From Pseudomonas mediterranea CFBP 5447 (GTDB lineage: Bacteria > Pseudomonadota > Gammaproteobacteria > Pseudomonadales > Pseudomonadaceae): 64,000 bases of DNA. Below are positions 57,991-64,000 of this stretch, piece after piece (position 1 is the stretch's first letter; each line of letters opens with the position of its first letter). A program made the translations under genes and the position numbers. The notes beneath the pieces are model-generated. The model worked only from the letters and a program-made list of their open reading frames with translations. It had not been told where the DNA came from and made no database searches. The DNA lies in assembly GCF_000774145.1 (NCBI RefSeq), contig NZ_KN322986.1, positions 434,001 to 498,000 of the forward strand. Reading direction: 5' to 3'.

Positions 57991-58608
57991 TTACAGAACG
58001 TCCAGCAGCTCGACGTCGAACACCAGAACGCTGTGCGGCGGGATGCTGCCAACGCCCTGGGCGCCGTAAGCCAGTTCGCTCGGCACGTACAGGCGCCATT
58101 TGCTGCCGGTATTCATCAGTTGCAGCGCTTCGGTCCAGCCCGGGATCACGCCGCCTACCGGGAATTCGGCTGGCTGGCCACGATCGTAGGAGCTGTCGAA
58201 CACGGTGCCGTCGATCAGGGTGCCGTGGTAGTGGGTACGTACCTGGTCTTCGCGGGTTGGCTTGGCGCCTTCACCCTGGGTCAGCACTTCAAATTGCAGG
58301 CCCGATGCCAGGGTGGTGATGCCGTCGCGCTTGGCATTTTCAGCCAGGAACGCACGACCTTCGCCAGCAGCGGCTTCGGCTTTGGCGGCGGCTTCGGCCT
58401 GCATGATTTCGCGGATGACCTTGAAGCTGGCGGACATTTCTTCCTGGCCCACACGGCTTGGCTTACCGGCGAAAGCGTCGGTCAGGCCGGTCAGGATCGC
58501 GTCCAGGCTGACACCTGGTGGCGGGTTGTCGCGCAATTGGTCGCCCAACTGACGACCAATGCCGTAGCTGACGCGGGTTTCGTCGGTGGACAGGTTTACT
58601 TCGGACAT
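57991..58608 (-). CDS. fklB: FKBP-type peptidyl-prolyl cis-trans isomerase FklB
   Basis: A 205-residue FkpA/FklB/Mip-type isomerase. The N-terminal helical dimerisation part (about 1-95; VSYGIGRQLGDQLRDN, then an Ala/Glu-rich helix AEAAAKAEAAAGEG) is followed by the FKBP domain (about 100-205; VRTHYHGTLIDGTVFDSSYDRG, VIPGWTEALQLMNTGSKWRLYVPSELAYG). No signal peptide is present, so it is probably cytoplasmic like E. coli FklB. A GGAG site precedes the ATG at 58608. Confidence 0.93.
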   Translation of the reverse strand: MSEVNLSTDETRVSYGIGRQLGDQLRDNPPPGVSLDAILTGLTDAFAGKPSRVGQEEMSASFKVIREIMQAEAAAKAEAAAGEGRAFLAENAKRDGITTLASGLQFEVLTQGEGAKPTREDQVRTHYHGTLIDGTVFDSSYDRGQPAEFPVGGVIPGWTEALQLMNTGSKWRLYVPSELAYGAQGVGSIPPHSVLVFDVELLDVL

Positions 58609-58763
58609 GCTGCTGCTCCGCTGTGCGGACGGCTCGGGAATGGCCGTGAGTGACACAGCGCCTCCCGGAGCGCCCGGAACCAAAAGGGCGAGCAGACTAG
58701 CACAGATGCCATGACGGATGACGAGCACCGACGTCAAAGTGCCTCGCCGGAAACGACAACGCC

Positions 58764-58797
58764 CGCCTGCCTTTCGACAGACGGGCGCTGCGCCAAT
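58764..58797 (-). terminator. possible terminator after the UPF0114 gene
   Basis: On the minus strand GCGCCCGTCTG-TCGAAAGG-CAGGCGGGCGTTGT: a 9-bp stem just after the stop codon, but with only a weak T run. Confidence 0.5.
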
Positions 58798-58804
58798 AGA
58801 GATC

Positions 58805-59293
58805 TCAGTGCTTGGTCAGCTTGTCCAGATAGCCCATGGCGAACGCCGACACCACGAAGGTCATGTGGATGATCACGTACCACTTCAGGTGTTCGGGATC
58901 GACATTCTTGGCGTCCATGAAAATGCGCAGCAGGTGGATCGAGGAAATGGCCACGATGGAGGCGGCGACTTTCATCTTCAGCGATGAAGAGTCCATGGTG
59001 CCCAGCCAGTTGAGCTTTTCCTTGTCGGAATCGATATCGAGTTGCGAGACGAAGTTCTCGTAGCCGGAAATCATCACCATCACCAGCAGGCCACCCACCA
59101 GGGCCATATCGATCAGCGACAGCAGCACCAGGATCAGGTCGGATTCGGCCATGGTGAACACGTTGGGGATGACGTGAAAGACTTCCTGGAAGAATTTCAA
59201 CGCCAGGGCCAGCAAGCCCAGGGACAGGCCGAAGTAGATCGGCGCCAGCAGCCAACGGGAGGCGTACATTGCATTTTCGATAAAGCGTTCCAT
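58805..59293 (-). CDS. UPF0114 (YqhA) membrane protein
   Basis: A 162-residue inner-membrane protein with four hydrophobic segments: about 13-35 (LLAPIYFGLSLGLLALALKF), 53-78 (LILVLLSLIDMALVGGLLVMVMI), 108-128, and 138-155. The motif SGYENFVS after helix 2 and MKVAASIVAISSIHLLRIFMD are typical of the TIGR00645/YqhA family. The function is not established. PAO1 has the same gene two positions from the Lon-like protease. Confidence 0.92.
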   Translation of the reverse strand: MERFIENAMYASRWLLAPIYFGLSLGLLALALKFFQEVFHVIPNVFTMAESDLILVLLSLIDMALVGGLLVMVMISGYENFVSQLDIDSDKEKLNWLGTMDSSSLKMKVAASIVAISSIHLLRIFMDAKNVDPEHLKWYVIIHMTFVVSAFAMGYLDKLTKH

Positions 59294-59416
59294 TGAATCT
59301 CACACCAGAGCCAGAAAATGGCGGCGAGTATATCAGCCACGACGGGCCTCACAAACGCCAGGGCCGTCCCTGGCCGCAGCCACTGGTGTCAGGTTGCAAG
59401 TGCCGGGTTCCGGCCC

Positions 59417-59758
59417 TCAATGGGGCGGGCGGAACTCGAAGCCGCCGACATTGCGGCAGCGGCCGCCATTGATCTCGCGTAGCTGGGCCTGCATGTGCAG
59501 GCACCAGATCTGCGGGTCGTCGGCCAGTTCATAACCATGCAGCGTCAACGCCTGGACGATGGTGTCGAGGATCGATTCGGCGGCGTTCGGGCCGGGAAAC
59601 GGGCCTTGGGCCTTGAGGGCGGAAGGTTGTTCGCCGGCCATTCCGGCGGCAAAAAGCAGCGTCCACATGCCGGTATCCCCCGCCAGCGGACGGATGGCGC
59701 ATTCGATACGAGTGACAAGACCCAGGCATTGACGGGTGAGACAAAGGTTGCGCGACAT
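59417..59758 (-). CDS. conserved Pseudomonas hypothetical protein (PA4575-like)
   Basis: A 113-residue protein, MSRNLCLTRQCLGLVTRIECAIRPL at the start, with five Cys residues spread over the chain and no known motif. The C-terminal part (LREINGGRCRNVGGFEFRPPH) looks structured. I choose the ATG at 59758 because a GAGGGG site lies six nt before it; the frame stays open to 59899, which would add 47 residues. It occupies the position of a hypothetical gene next to the Lon-like protease in PAO1. Function unknown. Confidence 0.7.
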   Translation of the reverse strand: MSRNLCLTRQCLGLVTRIECAIRPLAGDTGMWTLLFAAGMAGEQPSALKAQGPFPGPNAAESILDTIVQALTLHGYELADDPQIWCLHMQAQLREINGGRCRNVGGFEFRPPH

Positions 59759-59961
59759 GGCGGCGCCCCTCAGTGATACGGTATTCAGCCCCGGGGAGGC
59801 TGTTTCGATCCGATGATGACTCTCGTTATCCTTGAACTGAGGATAGAAGAAAAGTTCCTCTTGCAAGCCAAGCGAGACCAGAATGCGCCGAATGGTCATA
59901 GTGTGAATATTGACGCCAAATCGGCGGCGCTCTGAAGCATTTTTGAATCTGTGCGAACCAA

Positions 59962-60050
59962 TGTGGGAGCGAGCCTGCTCGCGAAGGCGTTGGGTCAGTC
60001 AACATCAATGATGCTGATCCACCGCTTTCGCGAGCAGGCTCGCTCCCACA
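59962..60050. repeat. REPIN
   Basis: An inverted pair of TGTGGGAGCGAGCCTGCTCGCGAA units about 42 nt apart. The 59759-60068 gap between two leftward genes otherwise shows nothing recognisable apart from the upstream extension of the neighbouring frame. Confidence 0.9.
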
Positions 60051-60068
60051 TTCAGGTCTTCACTTCCA

Positions 60069-62507
60069 TCAAGCCGGCTTGGCTTCCGCCAAGGCTGCTT
60101 GCGCAAGCTCCTTTTCCGCTTCCTTGATGTCGTCTTCGCTGATCATCTCGGCAATCACCCTCAGCCGCTCCACAACGCGGGCGTTAACGCTACCCTCGGG
60201 GAACTCGCCGTTCTCATCCGGCTCACCGGCAGGCTCCCCCACCAACAGGCTCAGGGCTTCGTCGGCCTGGCGCACGGCATAGACGTGGAACTGCCCCGCC
60301 CGGACGGCGGCCAGCACCTTCTCATCGAGCATCAGGGTGGCGACGTTGGCCTGGGGAATGATTGCCCCCTGCTCGCCGGTCAGCCCACGGGCTTCACAGA
60401 GTCGGAAGAAGCCTTCGATTTTCTCGTTGACTCCGCCCACCGCCTGAACTTCACCGAACTGGTTGATCGAGCCGGTGATGGCGAAGCACTGCTTCAACGG
60501 CGTCTTCGACAACGCCGAAATCAGCGTGCAAGCCTCGCCCAGGGAGGCGCTGTCGCCGTCGACATAACCGTAGGATTGCTCAAGGGCGATACTGGCCGAA
60601 ATCGCCAACGGGAATTCCTGGGCGTAGCGGCTTCCCAGGTATCCGGTGAGGATCATCACGCCCTTGGAGTGAATCGGCTGGCCAAGGTTGACCTCCCGCT
60701 CGATGTCGACGATACCGCTGCCGCCCGGGTACACCGTGGCGGAGATCCGTGCCGGTACACCGAACGCCGAATCGCCCACCTCCAGCACCGTCAACCCGTT
60801 GCACTTGCCCACGGCCGCGCCGTCGGTGTCGATCAGGATGATCCCCGCCAGCATGTCGTCAAGGATCCGTGCCGAAACCCGCCCGGTGCGGGTGGCCTTG
60901 GCCTTGAGGGCGCGCTCGATGTGGCCGGCGTCGGTCATCTCGTCACCGGCCAGCTGACGGATGAAATCCGCCTCGCTGACCAGTTGGAACAGGTCGCCGA
61001 TACGGGCCGACAAGCGTCCCTGGTGTTCGGCCAGGCGTGCACTGTAGGTGGCCAGGCGCGCCACCGCATCGGCGGTCAGCGGCGCCATGCCTTCTTCCGA
61101 GGTGCGGGTCTTGAGCAACTGGGCGAACTGCTCCAGGCTCTCGTCGCCCATCGGGATGTCTTCGTCGAAGTCCACCAGCACGCGAAACATTTCCTGGAAG
61201 TCCGAATCCAGGTCCTGCAAGGCGTAGTAGAGCTGGCGAGCGCCGATGATCACGACCTTGACCTGCAACGGGATGTGCTGCGGCGTCAGGGTCACCGTGG
61301 CCAGGCGGCCCAGTTCGCCCAACGGCGATTCCATCTTCAGCTTGCGCGATTGCAGCGCACGCTTGAGCGCGTCCCACACGAACGGCTCGCCGAGCATCTT
61401 CTCCGCTTCAAGGATCAGGAAGCCGCCGTTGGCCCGATGCAAGGCACCGGGACGCAGCTGCCGATACGTGGTGTAGAGCGCACCCTGGTCAGTGCTGTAC
61501 TCGATGCGTCCGAACAGGTTGTCGTAGGTCGGGTGCGGTTCGAACACCACCGGCGCGCCGCCACTCGCCGGATGCCCCACTACCAGGCTCGGCGCATATT
61601 GCTCCTCCAGCATCTTGCGGGCGATGGCATCGGTCTTGCTGTCGTCCACCAGTTGCTCGACCACCGTCCGGAGCAGGTTGACCTGCATCGCCTGCAGGTA
61701 ACCGCAGACCGCCGCGTTCTCCGCGTATTTTTCCGACAGCGGCGCCAACAGCGGCTGCAGGGCCAGGGTGATGGTTTCTTCGTTGAGCTGGCGCAACTGG
61801 TTGCTGGATTCGCGCTTCCATTGCGGCAGGCTGGCAAGTTCTTCGTTCAGGCGTTCTTCCAGGCCGGAGATATCGTCATGGAAACGCTCGCGTTCGGATT
61901 CCGGCAACTGGGCGAATTCCGCTTCATCCAGGGCCTTGCCGTCGCTCATCGGTGTGAAGGCGATATTGCTGCTGTCGCGGTACAGCGCGACATCCTTCTC
62001 CAGGGCCAGGCGCTCGATGACATCCAGGGCGCGGTCGTAGCGCTGGTTGAAAGCCCGGTCGATGGCGCTTTTTTTCTGCTGGTAGGACGGGTGCTCGAAG
62101 ACTGCCGGAAAGGTCGACAGCAGGTTGTCGATCAAGCCGTTGATATCGTTGATGAACGCACCGGCGGTGCCCGATGGCAGCTCCAGGGCCCGGGGTTCGC
62201 GAGGCTCGTCGAAATTGTTGACGTAGACCCAGTCTGCCGGGGTCTGCAGGCGCTTGCCTTCGGCCTTGAGGTAGCGTTTTACGAATGAAAACCGGCCGGT
62301 ACCGGGCTCGCCCATGACAAATACGTTGTAACCGGGGCGCGGCATGGCCACGCCGAACTGCAATGCTTCGACCGCACGTTCCTGGCCAAGCACACCGCGG
62401 AAGGGCTCCAGATCATTGGTGGTAGAGAAGCTGAACTGTTCAGCGGAAAACGGACGGGTCAGCGCTTCGGGCACTAGACGCAAGCTGGCAGCAACAGGAT
62501 CAGGCAT
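60069..62507 (-). CDS. Lon-like ATP-dependent protease (LonB/YcbZ type)
   Basis: An 812-residue S16-family protease with an N-terminal AAA-type part. A Walker A-like loop (VFVMGEPGTGRFSFVKRY) lies near residue 60; a long insertion with coiled-coil character (about 130-250) and a Walker B-like region (ANGGFLILEAEKML near 355) follow. The C-terminal protease domain holds the Ser-Lys dyad: Ser in YVDGDSASLGEACTL near 650, and Lys in GGVNEKIEGFF near 695. It differs from classical Lon in the insertion and lacks the N-terminal LAN domain. PAO1 PA4576 is the counterpart. Substrates are unknown. Confidence 0.9.
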   Translation of the reverse strand: MPDPVAASLRLVPEALTRPFSAEQFSFSTTNDLEPFRGVLGQERAVEALQFGVAMPRPGYNVFVMGEPGTGRFSFVKRYLKAEGKRLQTPADWVYVNNFDEPREPRALELPSGTAGAFINDINGLIDNLLSTFPAVFEHPSYQQKKSAIDRAFNQRYDRALDVIERLALEKDVALYRDSSNIAFTPMSDGKALDEAEFAQLPESERERFHDDISGLEERLNEELASLPQWKRESSNQLRQLNEETITLALQPLLAPLSEKYAENAAVCGYLQAMQVNLLRTVVEQLVDDSKTDAIARKMLEEQYAPSLVVGHPASGGAPVVFEPHPTYDNLFGRIEYSTDQGALYTTYRQLRPGALHRANGGFLILEAEKMLGEPFVWDALKRALQSRKLKMESPLGELGRLATVTLTPQHIPLQVKVVIIGARQLYYALQDLDSDFQEMFRVLVDFDEDIPMGDESLEQFAQLLKTRTSEEGMAPLTADAVARLATYSARLAEHQGRLSARIGDLFQLVSEADFIRQLAGDEMTDAGHIERALKAKATRTGRVSARILDDMLAGIILIDTDGAAVGKCNGLTVLEVGDSAFGVPARISATVYPGGSGIVDIEREVNLGQPIHSKGVMILTGYLGSRYAQEFPLAISASIALEQSYGYVDGDSASLGEACTLISALSKTPLKQCFAITGSINQFGEVQAVGGVNEKIEGFFRLCEARGLTGEQGAIIPQANVATLMLDEKVLAAVRAGQFHVYAVRQADEALSLLVGEPAGEPDENGEFPEGSVNARVVERLRVIAEMISEDDIKEAEKELAQAALAEAKPA

Positions 62508-62801
62508 CGGGCTTCCTTACATCAGGCGGGGCAGATAACGGCATTCTGGCGCCGCCCGTACCTGACTGGCAAGGAGCGCCTCAGGTCAAAGCATAGTCAA
62601 CCGACCGGCCCCGAACCGAAGTAGAAGCCCGTAACCGCATGACTTGCAGGATAGTTTTTGCAAAATGTCACGGAACCCTTGGATCGTGCCTAAACTCCAA
62701 ACTGCGCGGCTGGAACAATAACCGGCCCACTGGCACGAGTGGTTGAGGCCACGAAGGCGCCAGACCCTGTCCATTGGTATGCACATAAAGAGAACATAGC
62801 T

Positions 62802-63290
62802 ATGAAACGGATTCTTCTCGGTACTCTCTTCACCGCTGTATCCCTCAACGCCATGGCTCAGGCGCCGGGCGGGCCGGATTGCGGCTGGGGCAACATGCTG
62901 TTCGAAGGTCAGCGTGGCACCCCGGCTCACTTCCTCGCTTCCACCACCAACGGCACCTCCGGCAACGCCACCTTCGGCATGACCTCCGGCACCAACGGCT
63001 GCTCGACCAACGCGGCACTGACCTACGGTGGCAAGTCCTGGCTGGCCATGAATGGAATGATGAACGAGCTGTCCGAAGACATGGCCAAGGGTCAGGGCGA
63101 AGCGCTGACCACCTATGCCGTGGTACTGGGTGTGGCGCCAGAAGACCGCGCCCACTTCTCCGCTGTCACCCACGAGCACTTCCAGCAGATCTTCAGCAAG
63201 GCTGACGTGACCGCAGAAGACGTGCATACCAATACCCTGGCCGTACTGAAAAACGATCCTCGTCTGGCCAAGTACGCCACTCAAGCTTAA
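62802..63290 (+). CDS. DUF3015-family exported protein
   Basis: A 162-residue protein with a Sec signal peptide (MKRILLGTLFTAVSLNAMAQA, cleavage near residue 20). The mature protein starts PGGPDCGWGNMLFEGQRGTPAHFLAST, typical of DUF3015, with a second Cys at TNGCSTN; these may form a disulfide. It is predicted periplasmic. No function is known. I start at the ATG at 62802, which gives the signal peptide. A strong terminator follows. Confidence 0.88.
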   Translation: MKRILLGTLFTAVSLNAMAQAPGGPDCGWGNMLFEGQRGTPAHFLASTTNGTSGNATFGMTSGTNGCSTNAALTYGGKSWLAMNGMMNELSEDMAKGQGEALTTYAVVLGVAPEDRAHFSAVTHEHFQQIFSKADVTAEDVHTNTLAVLKNDPRLAKYATQA

Positions 63291-63302
63291 GCTCGACCCC
63301 AC

Positions 63303-63337
63303 TCGCTCCCTCCGGGGAGCGGGTTTTCTTTTTTTGG
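63303..63337 (+). terminator. rho-independent terminator after the DUF3015 gene
   Basis: GCTCCC-TCCG-GGGAGC stem followed by GGGTTTTCTTTTTTT, 14 nt after the stop codon. Confidence 0.88.
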
Positions 63338-63379
63338 GCCCATCCGGTCTTTATTTTTCGACTTTCCAAGTAGCCGACT

Positions 63380-64000
63380 ATGCTCAAACGCCTTGCCTGG
63401 CTGGCGCTCTGTGTGTGCGCCCCATTGTCCGCCGCACCTCATGTCGACCCTCAACGTTTGCAGCAATTGGCCAATGACCGCTTCTGGATTTCCCTGGGCC
63501 ACTATGAAACCGCCAAGCTCGGTGGCTGGCGCAGCTATATCAGCGACAGGAAATTCTTCCTGGCACCCGACGGCAACGAACACCCCGACCATGAACTGAC
63601 CGCCACGCTGCAAGCCCTCTACGGCCCGGCCAGCGCCGGCCAGCAACATGCCCAGTGCGTGTACCCGGCGCGCACGCGCTGGCTCAAGGCGCAGCTCAAC
63701 CTGACCGATCTGCCAGCAGTCGATTGCAGCGAATTCACCCAATGGTTCAAGGACGTCGCCCCCCACAGCGCGGTGATGATTTTCCCGGCCGCCTACCTGA
63801 ACAGCCCGTCGTCTATGTTCGGCCATACCCTGTTGCGCATCGACCAGGCCGACGTGCAACGGGACAAGACCGCCCTGCTGAGCTATGCGATCAATTTCGG
63901 CGCCTACATCGAAGGGTCGGACAACAGCATCATCTACGCCTGGAAAGGCTTGATGGGCGGCTATCCCGGCCTGTTCGCCCTGGTGCCCTACCAGGAGAAA
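63380..64000 (+). CDS. DUF4105-family protein, N-terminal part
   Basis: The gene runs off the right edge; 207 codons are visible. It has a signal peptide (MLKRLAWLALCVCAPLSAA, cleavage near 19). The DUF4105/Lnb-like region includes ANDRFWISLGHYE, WLKAQLNLTDLPAVDCSEF, and SPSSMFGHTLLRID, which holds the conserved SMFGH motif of this family, and YAINFGAYIEGSDNSIIYAWKGLMGGYPG. It is predicted periplasmic or membrane-associated. Activity is not established. It follows the DUF3015 gene in the same direction, as in PAO1. Confidence 0.85.
   Translation, partial: MLKRLAWLALCVCAPLSAAPHVDPQRLQQLANDRFWISLGHYETAKLGGWRSYISDRKFFLAPDGNEHPDHELTATLQALYGPASAGQQHAQCVYPARTRWLKAQLNLTDLPAVDCSEFTQWFKDVAPHSAVMIFPAAYLNSPSSMFGHTLLRIDQADVQRDKTALLSYAINFGAYIEGSDNSIIYAWKGLMGGYPGLFALVPYQEK

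Noticed and set aside
9007..60050. regularly recurring short repeats considered as a CRISPR array
   Set aside because: The units are inverted pairs scattered singly over the window, not direct repeats with spacers, and no cas gene is present.
60099..62288. 729-codon plus-strand frame opposite the Lon-like protease
   Set aside because: Shadow of a protein with complete catalytic motifs on the other strand.

Overview
The window is a chromosomal segment of a Pseudomonas, most likely of the P. fluorescens group. Evidence for this is the high G+C coding sequence, the gene sets pyrE-crc, oxyR-recG, yicC-gmk-rpoZ-spoT-ridA and ileS-lspA-fkpB-ispH in pseudomonad order, a Pseudomonas-type Crc, and many copies of the REP palindrome typical of this group (core GTGGGAGCGAGCCTGCTCGCGA). 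It has no rRNA, tRNA, integrase, IS element or CRISPR array that I can see.

Layout. 1-16.7 kb is housekeeping: the N-terminal part of a polyamine-pathway aldehyde dehydrogenase, a cupin protein, rpmG-rpmB, a peptide-binding protein, radC, coaBC-dut, algC-argB, pyrE/crc, a DUF4870 protein, rph, yicC-gmk, rpoZ-spoT-ridA. From 16.75 to 23.2 kb follow a lipoprotein and then an accessory region that is visibly A+T-rich in part. That region holds a complete retron (msr-msd RNA at about 18147-18273 and a reverse transcriptase-TOPRIM fusion at 18301-20070) facing a large HEPN protein that resembles the ApeA anti-phage protein. Next to them are a DUF6124 gene with an elaborate 5' leader and a decapitated Ser/Thr kinase. 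From 23.4 to 31.3 kb: an epimerase-like protein, exbB-exbD-tonB, oxyR-recG and a YbaK-HDOD fusion.

A second accessory stretch (31.4-36.1 kb) has two paralogous delta-60 repeat proteins with related leaders, an SCP2-like protein, a second DUF6124 gene with the same kind of leader, and dense repeats. From 36.1 kb on, the gene content matches a different part of the P. aeruginosa PAO1 map as I recall it (the PA4548-PA4579 block): thiO, the minor type IV pilin operon (fimU-pilV-W-X-Y1-E) plus fimT, ispH-fkpB-lspA-ileS-ribF-murJ, rpsT, creA-proB-obg-rpmA-rplU, ispB, yjdM, an iron-regulated small protein with a clear Fur box, fklB, a UPF0114 membrane protein, a Lon-like protease, a DUF3015 protein and the start of a DUF4105 protein.

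The most interesting content is (1) the Ec67-like retron, whose a1/a2 arms, branch guanosine and msDNA 5' end can be read from the sequence, paired with an ApeA-like gene to form a small defence island; and (2) the multi-hairpin leader shared by the two DUF6124 genes, where stems are kept while their sequences differ. All family assignments are by eye from motifs; none was checked by database search.
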